Below, piece by piece: positions 47,113-58,959 of a stretch of 64,000 bases of DNA. Location: the NCBI GenBank assembly GCA_012934845.2, contig WNNJ02000802.1, positions 78,278 through 142,277 on the forward strand, given 5' to 3'. Below the pieces are notes generated by a model. That model saw nothing but the letters and a program-made list of their open reading frames with translations, was not told the DNA's origin and made no database searches. The position numbers and the translations under genes were made by a program. This DNA comes from Pomphorhynchus laevis. Its lineage: Eukaryota; Acanthocephala; Palaeacanthocephala; Echinorhynchida; Pomphorhynchidae. Positions within the stretch are counted from its first letter, which is position 1. Every line of letters starts with the position of its first letter.

Positions 47113-49870
47113 TCAGGTGTCGAGAAGGTGTGAACGGAGGAGGTGTTTGAATGTGATAAAGGAGGGAGCGCGGCGGACGTCGAGAGGGAGTTGATTCCAG
47201 GCGAGTGAGGCGGCGACGAGGAAGGATCGGAGACCGTAGTTGTTGGAGTAATTAGGAACGTGGAGTAAGAGGGTATGACAGGAACGAAGCGATAGCGAGG
47301 TGGGGCGAGTATCGTCTAACAAAGGAAGGCTGATGAGCGATGGGGATCTGACAGCGATGAAATGAAAAGTAACGAGAAGGCGGAGTTTGATGCGAATGTG
47401 GATGGTGGGCCAGGAGAGTTGGGCAAAATATGTGGATGTGTGGTCGAAGCGACGGAGACGAAAGAGCACTCGAACGGCGGTGTTGATTATTCGTTGTAGG
47501 GGTAGGATGATGGATTTTGGAGAATTGGCGAAAAGGCTAAGGCAGTAATCGATTTTAGGGAAAAGAAGCGATGAAAGAAGAGACATACAAGAATGGAAGT
47601 CGATAAGGGGGCGGATACGGCAGATGTCACGGAGGATTAAGTTAGATGAGCGGACCTTGTCACGGACGAACGGTTTAAGGGAAAGGTGATCATCGAAATG
47701 GAAGCCTAAGAAAGTGAGATTGTGGACTATGGGAATGATCGATGAGGCAAAATATACAGTGGGAGGAGATATGTTTGGTTTACGGGGAAGGATCCACATT
47801 ATTTTGGACTTTTCGGGGTTTAGAACGATATGGAGATTGGAGAGACGTTTGTAGATAGAAGAAATACAGTTCGAGGCAGAAATGCAGATATCTTGTATGC
47901 GATGTGCGGGTGCATGAGCATAGATTAGAATGTCATCAGCGTATTGCATGACGTTAAAAGAGTAAGGTTTGATAAATGGAGAGAGATCGCCAAGCAAAAG
48001 AGAGAAAAGCAGGGGACCTAGGACTGAACCTTGTGGGACCCCGCAAAAAAATAGGGATGGGAGGGGAGGATGATGAATTAGAACAGACGCGAAAGGAACG
48101 GTCGGATAGATATGAGGCGAACCATGCAACGGAGGAGGAAGAAAAGCCGTAATCATAACGAAGGCGAGAAAGGAGGACGGAGTGATCGACAATGTCGAAT
48201 GCGGAGGAGAGGTCGAAGGAGATGAGAACACTATATAGAGCCTTGTCTCGAGAAATGAGTAAGTCGTTGTACACTTTTATGCATGCGATTTCTGTCGAGT
48301 GATTAGAGCGGAAAGCGGATTGGAATGGAGGGTACAGATTGGATGAGGAGAGATAAGCGTTGATTGGTATTAAGATGAGGCGTTCTAAGAGCTTAGAAAG
48401 AGTAGGGAGTAGTGAAATGGGGCGATAGCTAGAATGAAGGGAGGGGTCGAGCGATTGTTTCTTAAGGAGGGGACGAACGATTGCGGATTTCCAGTGTGAA
48501 GGGAAGATACGACTGCGGATGGACGAGTTAAATAAAGTTGTGAGAAATGGGGATATCGATGAGCATATAGATTTTAATATGTGAGTAGGCAGGGGATCGG
48601 CAGGTGAGGTTTTGTTGGGCAAGGACATGAGGACAGATGATACTTATGTAGGTGAGACAGGGAGAAGATGAAAGAGTTCCGGAAGGATGAGAGTAGACTG
48701 GGCAGAGTGGGATAGGATGGAGACCGGGGTGTGAGAGAGCAACGTGGATACTTTAGTCTAGATACTTTAGTTGAGATAAGACCGGCGAAGAGCAAGATAG
48801 GAATCATGGAAAGACGGAGTGATCGAGCGGAAATCGCGTCTGAGAGAGCGGTGATAGACTCGAAAAGCATGGCGGAGTCGACGCTTTGAGAGTAGGCATT
48901 GGATGTCAAACCATGATGCACGGTGCAAGCGACGGTGTGGGTAAGACTTGAAGGGCAAGAGAATATCGAGAGTGGATGTGAGTTCAGAGTCGAAAAGAAA
49001 GGCGAGATCGTGAGGAGATGAATATGTTATTGTGGGTAATGATTGAGACGATTTGAGTAAGGCAGAGCGGAGAAGGGAGAGGTCAAGATTTCTCCAAGGG
49101 CGACGTAGGATTGTAGGTGTGTGAAGAGGGGTGTGGTTGCGAGTGAGATCAAGGGTGATAAGAAAGTGATCGGATAGACCAGGATCAGAGATTGACAGTG
49201 AGGTGTAGGCAGTAAAATGATCGGGGACAGCGATGATGTCGAGTGCCCCACCAAGTATATGTGTGGGGGCAGTGGAGATTAGTTTGTAATTGTAGTTGGA
49301 TAGAATGTTGATGAAGCGGATGGAATCCGTGGAAGAGGGGCGGTCTAGGCGGATATTGAAGTCGCCTAGAACGAGTGAAGGGATTGAGGACAAAGAACAA
49401 TGAGAAAGGAGGTCAGCGAGTTCGGTAAAAAATAAGGCTGTAGGAGCTGATGAACCAGGACGGTATACAATGGCGAGATCTAGAGTGATCGGGTTAGAAT
49501 AACGACAAGTGAGCAATTCAAAAGAGCAAGGACTGAAAGGGGGATTGATTTTGCGAAGAGACGCTGGGTGACGCGCAAATGCGACGATGCCGCCATGATT
49601 AGAGGATTTAGAAGGGCATGAGCTGAGGGGGCGGGCGGATTCGACTAGGGAGCAACCGGCAGAGAGCAGACGGCGAATGGAAAGGTCGTCGGAATCTGAG
49701 TACCAGGATTCGGTGAGGCAGAAGAGATCGATGGATTGCTTGGTGAATAGGTTGAGGATAAGATCGGATTTATTGAGAATAGATCTAGTGTTGAGGAGAC
49801 CGAGGCGGAAACCGTGTGCTGTGGCGAAAGAGTCTAGTGGAGAAGACACATAGGAGAGATGGAGCGCCAT
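47113..49870 (-). pseudogene. Family A ORF2 (copy A3), frameshift and internal deletion
   Basis: The first frame starts at ATG 49870 (MALHLSYVSS) with NTRSI, TESW, VYRPG, LGDFN, LSDHFLIT, up to RRSYLN at 48767. About 146 bp are missing there relative to A1, with GATACTTTAG repeated at the join. RT continues in another frame (48628-48050; SYRPISLLPTLSK, SFDLSSAFDIVDHS). At 48048 a run of seven A (T7 in element sense; six in A1) shifts it to the last frame (48231-47113), with CGVPQGSVLGPLL, QYADD and the C-terminus ending LLRSHLLDT. Confidence 0.88.
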
Positions 49871-50859
49871 CGAATTTTTGGACGGGTGTGGACAACTTGA
49901 AAATTTCCGTCTATGTTTCGGATGGAGAGTGATGTTTCGCCGTTTTCCTCGCGACGGCGTTTTTCGATGCGGGCTGAAGAGATTTGAGCGATTTCAGAAG
50001 TGGCGCGATCGGGGAAAATTCGAGTGGTTGAAGATGACATGAGTTTGAATCGTTGAGAGAGGACAGAAGACGCGTGAGAGCGATGCTTGAAAACAATTTT
50101 TAGGAGAGGGGGCTGGGAAGGATTAGATTGAGAAGATTTGTTTAGACGGATAAATGCGACAGGAGAAATGTCCTTGAAAAAGGATGGTTTATCCGCAGGG
50201 ACAATAGACGAGAGGATGGATCTGAAGGCGGAAACATCGTGGTCCAGACGTGCTTGTGGAGATAAGGAGTTAGAAGGCGTGATATTAGTGACAATGACGC
50301 AACGATCGCGAGAAGCAAAGCGCTTCCGTAAAGGAGGACTACTGACGTGAGTAGGTGAGATCACGATAGAAGAGCTGTCAGTTGATGATTTGGAGGGATT
50401 TGGTTTGACGACGGGAGACATAGAGGATAATGATAATAAAGAGGGTGGCAAGCGATGTGACGAAAGGTTATGAGTGGAAGGATAGTGGAGGTTGGTGGAG
50501 GTGATTTTGATTGATGGATGCAAGTTATTGAGAAACGAGACGGGAAGGACGGGACGTGGGGTGTAGGGGAGTGAAGATGGCATGGAATGGGAAGTGTATA
50601 TGGTGGCAGGGTCGGTGGGTGGAGAAAATACATTAGAAACGACGGGGGTAGTTTGAGTTGACGTGTTGGATGTTGATATGTGCTTATTGGAAATGTTGCA
50701 TATTAGTTTGTTGGCACAAAAACCACATACGAAGTCTTCTTTAGCCTTATTCTTGTCGCAGGTGATTGTTGTCTAGACGCTGCAGTCGTGTATCGAGCAC
50801 TGTACTTGCAGTTGTCCATAGTTAGTGTCGGTCTTAGTTGTTTTCTTACGTCCTCCCAT
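49834..50859 (-). pseudogene. Family A ORF1 (copy A3), one nonsense codon in the finger
   Basis: The frame equals that of A1 ORF1 from ATG 50859 to the stop at 49834. The Trp codon of CSVWTT is TAG (50773-50775), so only the part downstream of an internal ATG (50583) is open. The RRM-like region is intact and almost identical to A1. Confidence 0.88.
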
Positions 50860-50881
50860 AAACGATGGTTGCCGTCGATTG

Positions 50882-51207
50882 TTGTCGTCGATGTTGTCGT
50901 CGATGTTTGTCGTCGATGTTTGTCGTCGATGTTTGTCGTCGATGTTTGTCGTCGATGTTTGTCGTCGATGTTTGTCGTCGATGTTTGTCGTCGATGTTTG
51001 TCGTCGATGTTTGTCGTCGATGTTTGTCGTCGATGTTTGTCGTCGATGTTTGTCGTCGATGTTTGTCGTCGATGTTTGTCGTCGATGTTTGTCGTCGATG
51101 TTTGTCGTCGATGTTTGTCGTCGATGTTTGTCGTCGATGTTTGTCGTCGATGTTTGTCGTCGATGTTTGTCGTCGATGTTTGTCGTCGATGGTTGTCGTC
51201 AATGGTT
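50882..51207 (-). repeat. 13-bp minisatellite in the A3 5' UTR
   Basis: About 24 copies of GTCGTCGATGTTT, differing from the A1 unit (GTCGTCGATGGTT) at one fixed base. Only the terminal unit has the GGTT form, so the array was homogenised separately in this lineage. Confidence 0.95.
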
Positions 51208-51280
51208 GATATGTAATTTGTGTATTTACTTTAGATTGTATGTTATTATATTGTAAGTAGTTAATAGGTATCAAGATAGT

Positions 51281-53830
51281 TTAAACTAGTCCATCCCAGA
51301 TGACAGAATTCCTTACCTTATCTCTAAGGCTTAGGCTGGCCACACCGCGAAGAAATTTCATTTCGGTCGCCTGTATTTGAGATCTTATCTTTTCAGTCAT
51401 AACCCAAAGCTCATGATCAGAGGTTAAGATAGGAACTAAGATTGAGTGGTAAACCGAAAGCTTCGCTTGCTGACTCAACTCCTACTTCACCACGACAGAC
51501 CTGTACAAATAACGCATTGCTACGTTAGCTGCATAAATCCGCTTCTCAATCTCCCCGATGCTCATGCCGTTCTTCGAGAACAATACCCTAAGATACTTGA
51601 AGTCATCCACATCAGGAAGAATATTTCCCCAATCCGGGTTGAAATTGACACCTAATCCGAGACGATCCCTGCTGCTTAACATTTCATAGTAAATCGATCT
51701 AGCAGGCGTTGTAAGTCTTCAGGACAAGAAGCCAACAAAACAACGTCATCTGCAAAAAGCAGAGATGGTATCCTTAAGGAACCGAACTGAAGATCGACAT
51801 CCAACAGAGCATCCAGTTTCGTAATTTTGTCTTTGTAAACAAGAAACAAAAGTGAAGACAATGGACAACCCTGACGAAGAACAATGCCTAGTTGAAATGA
51901 TTCACACTTCCTACATAGAACACGAAAACAACTCATTCTTTGTTCATATAGAGAAGCCACAGTTACCCGAAGATAGTATGGTATTCCATACTCCCTTAGT
52001 ACCTCAAATAACCTCTATTTGAGAACTCGGTCGAACGCCTTCTCCAAATTGACAAAGCACATGTAGACCTGTTGAGCGAACTCACAAGACGATTCAAGGA
52101 TAGTTAAGAGAGTAAAGAGCTGATCCGTAGTTCCACGACCTGGTAGAAAGCCGCATTGTTCCTCTTGCAACTGTCCCTCGACTATATGCCGTTCCTTAAC
52201 TCAAGAATCCTAGCAAAAAACTTACCAGCCTAGTTAAGAAGATTGATGCCCCGATGATTGGAGCACACTCTTCGGTCACCTTTCTTAAATATCGGTACCA
52301 CCACCCCAATTTGCCACTCACTAAAAACCTTGACCGACTTCAATACAACATTGAAGATCGGTGTTAGCCACTTTACGCCAACAACGTCGAGAGCCTTTAA
52401 AACTTCAGGTCGAATTTAGTCTACCACAGAAGACTTGCCATTACGAAGTTTTTAACAACAGCAATGACCTCTTCCAAAAAAATTAGCTTACCGTTGGTTC
52501 TGAAGGCTCTACTTCTACAGAGAATGCATATCTACCAGATTAAGGAGACCCCTAAAATGCACTTTTCAACATAAAAGAATTTCTTCAATGTCAGTCAGCA
52601 TAGACCCTCTCTTGTCATAGACAGTTTGAGGAGTTTTATGCTTTCCAACACGACAGTTTTTGATCGTAATCCTGAACATCTTCGAAGCTGACATATAATC
52701 AAGTTCTAAGTGCTCTCCAAATTTCTCCAAGGCCGCCTTCTTCGCTTCGATAACTGCTCGAGTTGAAGCTCTCCTTGCCCTTGGGTACTTGATTACAGCT
52801 TCTATTGATTTATCAGGCAAAGTTGCCTTATAAGCCAGCTTCTTTTGTTGGACGAAATCTCTATTTGTTGGTATCCACCAAGTAGTTCGAGGATTTCCTC
52901 CGCGACAAGCACCCAAGACCTTTGAGCCACAACTTTTCACAGATGCTTTGGCAACTTGAAAAATTGCATTTGCAAGCGAAAATCTGAACATCTCCCATTT
53001 CTGAACAATGTTCTTCACCTCTTTTAACAACCGAGAAAAGTAATCACGGATATAGCCAGAAAAACGTTCTTTGACATAAACATCTACTAAACGCTCCAAA
53101 CGCGCCCTCACACGAAGTTTAGGTTTCCAGGCTTGTCTAGCATCCAATCCTCCCATTGAAGTGTACTAACTACAAGGTAGTGATCAGTTAACAGCTCACC
53201 TCTAATCTTCACACGAGTGTCCAGAACATAACGTCACAGATCAGATAAAACGATTACAAAATCGAGCATTGATCTTTGACTGAGAGAATCCTGATGCCAT
53301 GTACATCGATGGATCTCCTTATGTTCAAAAATGGTGTTGATTATGCACAAATTGTTACGAGAACAAAAAAAACAACAATACCACTCGCATTCAGATTGGA
53401 GAGTCCGTTCCTCCCCAACACTCCCTTCCTAGTGCTACTGTCGCTACCAACATGAGCATTGAAATCACCCAATAAAACGAGGGAATCTTCAACAGGAGTA
53501 CTATCAAGCATATCCTGAAGATTTTCCACAAAGACTGCGTATTCCGAGATAATGTTGGGAGCATACGTACACACAAGAGTTATCCCCTTTCCCTTTTTGA
53601 TTAGAAGTCTCAGAAACGCCAGCCTTTTGTTTATAGGGTTAAATCTCTGTACCACGAACGACAACCGGTGACTTGTAAGTATCCCTACAACTGCCATTTG
53701 TCACTTTCCGCTAGTAACTCCCGAATAGTTTAAGGTCTAATCTTGATCTAAAAGTTTAGTTCCAGATTCAGAATAGTGAAGATACAACTGCCTGGTCACA
53801 TGGCACCGGACAAAAAATTTTCTCCGGTCG
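51281..53830 (-). mobile_element. RTE/Rex3-like LINE, 5' and central part, decayed
   Basis: Minus strand. Endonuclease 53697-53341 (VVQRFNPINKRLAFLRLL, TLVCTYAPN, SLVLLGDFNAHVG, LGRNGLSNLNASG). Linker 53156-52566. RT 51960-51676 with LGIVLRQGCPLSSLLFLVYKD and SLLFADDVVLLASCPEDLQ. Then 51682-51281 (FKYLRVLFSKNGM, AKLSVYHSILVPILT, LSLRDKVRN). Motif order matches RTE/Rex3-like elements. Several stops and shifts, and a gap between linker and RT core (52000-52560) with only scattered matches. The FADD is intact. Confidence 0.8.
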
Positions 53831-54005
53831 GTGATAAAGCCGCTTGGCTCGATCACAAGAAAACATCATTATATACACCAAAATCAACGTAAAAATATCA
53901 ATAAAAGGGGTAATCTTAATTATTCCCGCCGTTAATCGTCCAATTTATGAGAAATGTCTTGAATGTCTTAACGTCTGTGGCTATCACGATTTTCGACGGT
54001 AGTCG

Positions 54006-54036
54006 ATTGTGTTATTTATGAGATAAATAACACAAT
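54006..54036. repeat. Perfect 14-bp inverted repeat at the LINE F 5' border
   Basis: ATTGTGTTATTTAT-GAG-ATAAATAACACAAT. It lies just upstream of the putative F 5' UTR hairpin and may mark the 5' junction. Confidence 0.85.
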
Positions 54037-54215
54037 TACAGTTGCAGATTACAGTTCAGATCGCTACGCTCGCGGAAAAATCTGTATTAATATCAAATTT
54101 GAACTTTGGACTGATTTGAACTTTCTTGGCTACTTAATTAATTACTTAAAATAAAAACATACAATAATTGTTCAATTATCGTTGAACAATCAAAGACGAA
54201 TCGAGAATCCTGACA

Positions 54216-55397
54216 ATGTGTGCCAAGAAGAAAAATGTATCAAGAGGTAGGCAAGCAAACTCAGGGGATACCGACAACAACAGGAAATTCGAGAGTGTAC
54301 AAGTGGAATGTTCAACTAGCGGTTGTCAAATTTGGACATCGGTAACACAAATTTGTGATTTGGGTGATGATACCGGTGACGGGCCACCATTCTATTGCGG
54401 ATTTTGTGCGGCGAAGCAAATCAATGTGTTGGTTGAACGTTTAAAGCAATTGGAAAAGGTATTGCAGTGTGACGGATTTTCTCAAGTTCCAAATTGATCT
54501 ATCCAGGTAAACGCAGCTTCCACCGAATGCGTATCAGATGAATGCAACCTACACAAACGTGCTACCTTGGCTAACATCCCCAAATCACAGTCTGGTAGTA
54601 ATAACAACCGGGTGGATAACGACGAACCGAACGTATCTACTGTCCGCTCAGAAATGGCTCACAACTCGCAAATGCAAATATCGCGACGACGATCTTTAGT
54701 AATAAACGCACAACCTCAACATGAATCCATAAAATACTCAATAATGACGCCAGGTAACATTCAACATGATGTAGGCATGACTAGGTCTGTACTTCTTAGA
54801 GGTGTTTCAAAAGCAAGTGTGATTAACTCTCAAGACACTCCTTCACTTAATAGCATGGCTTCTGCATATGACTCTCGTCAGGTACCTCGAAGAAGGGAAG
54901 ACTTTCATAACCGTGAGCAGTGTGTAATTATTGCAAACGTAAAGGAATCTGTCGCTATAAATAGCCAGGCACGATTAGACGACGACTTGGGACATCTACA
55001 ATCCATTCTTTCGGTGGTATTGCATGAATGTCAAGACGAAGTTGTTAAGAGCATGAAGATAAAGGCCGCTTTTCGTCTCGGTAAGATAAGTAATGACTTG
55101 AGACCCAGACTGCTCAAAGTGGTGTTCAACTCAGCTGAAATTATTCACATAATCTTTAACGGCGCACATCGTTTGAAAGGGTCGAGTATACGTCTGCTGC
55201 GCGATCTGAGCATAGATGATCGATTACGTTTGAAAGATGCTAAATCAGAGTTAGCATGTCGATTAGAGTTGGGTGAAAAAAATTTGACAATACAAAATTT
55301 TCGAGTTGTGCGGAGGCGTCTACATATTCATTGGAAGGGACTGTCAGATGTGCTTAATCCTGCAAACCTTCTTACCACTTTGGCGCCCTCCACCTAA
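54216..55397 (+). pseudogene. LINE F ORF1, one premature TGA
   Basis: Starts MCAKKKNVSRGR. Finger VECSTSGCQIW ... FYCGFCAAK (C-x4-C ... CGFC). A TGA at 54495-54497 (after FSQVPN) is the only break; the same frame continues to 55397 with the RRM-like region REQCVIIANVKES, ARLDDDLGHLQSILSVV, IKAAFRLGKI, PRLLKVVF, SIRLLRDLSIDDRLRLKDA, ending LLTTLAPST. 394 codons in all. Confidence 0.88.
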
Positions 55398-58290
55398 GAC
55401 GTGAAATATTCACTGTTTCACCTTGCCTCAATGTCGATCGGTGTATTCGTGAATTTCGAAAATCTCTTTGCGATTCTTTTTTCAAGTTGAGCACAAATAA
55501 TGGTGGCTTAAAAATCATTTACTCGAATATTCGTAGTCTACTCAATAAGTTAGATAAAATAAAATGTCTCTTTCAAGATATCGTACCAGATGTAGGTATT
55601 TTCACATAATCTTGGCTTAGCTCGTCAATAGCAGACGTAGATCTATTCATTGAGGGATACAGCATAAGTAGAAGTGATAGAACAGGCAAGATTGGAGGAG
55701 GTGTTATCGCGTATATCTCTAATAGGCTTCAATTCCGAGTAATTGAAACTCTTAGTGATGCTATTAACCACACTGAAGCATTGTGTATTAAACTATATTG
55801 TCAACACCCAATAACGATATTGACTGTGTATCGTTCTCCAAGATCAAACACAGATAGCATAGCTGCTTTAATGGAGATAAGTAGTTATTGTGATAGATTT
55901 GTTGTACTCGGTGATTTCAACATGCCATCTGTCAATTGGGTTAATTACACTTCCAGTGACTAGGATGTCGAGAGTTTGAAGCTACTTGGCTTGATAAACA
56001 GCTTGGCTCTTAAGCAACATGTCAGTCAGAGTACAAGATTTTCACTGGATTCACATTCACTTTTGGATTTATGCCTTACTGTACAATATGACATTCTCGA
56101 TAGATTAAGCTAGCTGAACCCAATAGGTCATTCAGATCATGTGGTCATTTCGATTGGTCTGAGTGATGTCTACTCACATGGCGTAAATCCGACGTCGTCT
56201 ATGAACCCATTCAGAACTGACTTTGCTCTAGTAAATAAATATCTCGTTGGGGTAAAGTGGTTGGATGCTTTTGATGTTGGCGTCGAATATTCATGGCAGT
56301 TTTTCAGGGATACTCTGTACCACCTCCTTAATCGTTTCTCACCTCTTCAGAGTAAACACTGTTTGACATCGATCTCACCGCCTTGGTTTACTAGCGGCAT
56401 AAAACATGCTTTAAAGATGAGACGTAAGGCATTTAATGACTATCGTAAAGACAGAGCTAATTTCAGCACTTATAAGAAATGGCGAAACCTCGTTACGTCC
56501 ATGAAGCGAACTGGTAGGCGATCTTTCGAAAAACAGCTAAGTATAAACTGTCACCGTGATCCCCGCTCTTTCTTTAGGTATGTGACTGCTAAGCATACGC
56601 GCTGTAAACCTATAAATTGCATACAGTGTGACGATGGGAAATTCATAACTGATTCTTTGCAGATATCAAATATGTTTGGAAATCATTTCCATTCTTTGAA
56701 TCTTGACCATAAGGATGTGACAATGGGTGATCCGTGTACATTTGAATCGCCCGGAGATGACACCAGAGACCTCTTCCGATGTGATGATGTTCTCCAAGAG
56801 CTTCGGAAACTTAAATGCAAAGCAGGTGCGGGTCCAGATGGCTTACCGCCCGTATATCTGCGCAACATCGCTGACATAATATGTCATCCGCTTTACAATA
56901 TTTTCTCTGCGTCTGTTGCTTTTGGCGTTGTTTCTTCTAATTGGCAGAATGCCATCATCATCTGTCCAATTTATAAGAAAGGGAATAGTTCGTCCATTGA
57001 CAATTATAGGCCTATTAGTCTCACTTGCGTGTGTTGTCGTGTGCTAGAGAGATTGATTAAGCGACGAATAATAGAATTTCTAGATAGATTTCAAATTTTG
57101 AACCCAGTACAGCATGGCTTCCGAAAAGGTTATTCCACGACTACTAATCTTGTACATGCACGTGAAAATTTGTATCACTATTATGATCAAGGTATACCAG
57201 TTGATGTCATTTTCTTTGATTTCTGAAAAGCGTTCGACTCAGTTAATCACACGCGTCTTATTGAGAAGTTGGAGCACATTCATCTTGATAAGAGGATCAT
57301 AAACTGGATTCGTGTATTCCTTTCCAACCGACAAAGTGTCGTACGAGTAAGTGAGTCGCTGTCGAGTACATTTCCAGTGTTGTTAGGTGTTCCACAGGGA
57401 AGTGTATTGGGTCCCATCTTATTCAGTCTTTATATCAACGAGTTGATACCAAATATCAGTTCATTCAGTTTATTATATGCAGATGATCTTAAAGTTTGGC
57501 GACCTATTATTTCCGATCTTGACAAACAGCATTTACAAAGCGACGTCGACGTTATATCCAATTGGTCTAAACGAAATCACTTGAGGATCAATTCCGCTAA
57601 ATGTACATGTATGCGTATATCACGAAGATCATGTGATCATCTTGGAGGTGAGTACCAGTTTGGTTCAATTAGTATCGAAAGAACCAACTCATATAAAGAT
57701 TTGGGAGTTTGGGTTTGTGCTGACTTATCCACTCGAAAGCATTCAGACTACGTGTGTTGCATCACAAAACGCTTAATAGGACATACTCGTCGAGCTCTGA
57801 TAGGCATAGATCCGTTATGTTACCATACCTTAGCAAATGCGTTTTTCTTGAGCCATATCTTATACGCATCGCCAGCTTGTTATCCCGAAACTACTTATGA
57901 GCGTCGTGCATTGGAGAAAGTGTTCAGATCAACAACTAAATTAGTCTCAGGGCTGCATATTTTTGGCTACGCGAAACGCCTCCAGATATTAAATATGCCT
58001 TGTCTGCGATATATCCGTGACAAGCGAGATCTCTCTTGTTTGGAAAATTCTGCACACTAAAAATCATCCACTGTCACATATACTGCAACTGAGAGTCAAC
58101 CTTCTCTTCGCGGACACCCCCTGATGCTGAAAACACAAAGGTACATGCATGCAGTTTCCTGCTTTGCCAAACGAGTCGTACGATCTTGGAATTCGCTTCA
58201 GAGTGCGACCGTTTTGTCGTCTACTGCTTCAAGTTTTTGCGCCCTACTGGATGATGACCCTTCCTTCTCAAGACAACGGTGGGATTTTCA
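55358..58290 (+). pseudogene. LINE F ORF2, one frame with several nonsense codons
   Basis: Frame open after a stop at 55357; no clear ATG start. Motifs: IIYSNIRSLLNK, then FT-stop-SWL near 55606, where the TAA replaces the catalytic Glu of TESW, GKIGGGVIAYIS, VYRSPR, VLGDFNMPSVNW, HSDHVV, AGAGPDGLPPVYL, NYRPISLTCVCCRVLERL, QHGFRKGYSTTTNLV, FFDF-stop-KAFDSVNH, GVPQGSVLGPIL, YADDLKVWRP, SAKCTCMRIS. Further stops at 55961, about 56112, 57224 and 58058. The frame is kept from 55358 to about 58260, so decay was by substitution rather than indels. Confidence 0.88.
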
Positions 58291-58399
58291 GTAGTTCATC
58301 TGATGATGGAGGAACAAATCGACTCTTATTCTTTTTATTCTTTTTATTTTGTGAAACAACTTGTAAAGAGCCTCGGCTCAATTCGTTGTCAATTAATAA

Positions 58400-58959
58400 T
58401 AATATTTTATATTATAAAATCATGATATATGATTGTATTAATTATATTTTATATTATAATATTAATTATAAAATAATTAATATACTATAACTATATTATA
58501 ATATAAAATTATATTGTTCAGGGCTTTTAAACATTGAGAGAAATAGAAAAAGAAAATTATTTAAAAAAATATACATCAATATTTTTCAATATTCATGAAT
58601 AATAAAAATAATTTTAGATTACAATTAGAGAAATATCACGGAAAGAGATATCGTTGAAATAGCAAAATATTTGCAGACAGATTGGAATCAAGACGATCGA
58701 ATTATTGTTTATCAATAATTTATAATAAAAGGATGGTTATTACCATTTTATATAAATGGTAGTAACGTACACACTATCAGATCAGATAACTGAATCTGTA
58801 TTTTATGCAATTTATATATTACAAATATTTTTTTTAAATATACAATATTTATTACAAAACATAACATACAGCGAGAATTCAACCCATTTCAAATATACAT
58901 ACTGTTTATGGTTTCTTCACAGTTACAAATTATCATTACAAATCACACTTTATCAACAT
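58400..58959. other. AT-rich, no gene seen
   Basis: TATATTA-rich sequence after the LINE F tail. A small + ORF (58756-59016) is AT-driven and unconvincing. Confidence 0.5.

Larger units (their letters stand above)
47032..51280 (-). mobile_element. LINE family A, copy A3, full length, inserted in an RTE-like LINE
   Basis: 3' end at 47032 with the stem-loop at 47062-47077; 5' end near 51280 beyond a 13-bp minisatellite. ORF1 and ORF2 are nearly identical to A1 but disabled: one stop in ORF1, an extra T before GVPQGS, and a deletion of about 146 bp in ORF2 near 48760. RTE-like sequence flanks both sides. Confidence 0.9.
54040..58400 (+). mobile_element. CR1-like LINE F, full length, disabled by in-frame stops
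   Basis: 5' UTR with a putative hairpin (54044-54084), ORF1, ORF2 and a 3' stem-loop GAGCC-TC-GGCTC (58368-58379) with outer AACAAC ... GTTGT pairing. Both ORFs keep a single frame over nearly their whole length but carry nonsense codons. Confidence 0.85.

Noticed and set aside
3320-51207. CRISPR-like arrays
   Set aside because: The tandem units have no spacers and sit in 5' UTRs of eukaryotic retrotransposons.
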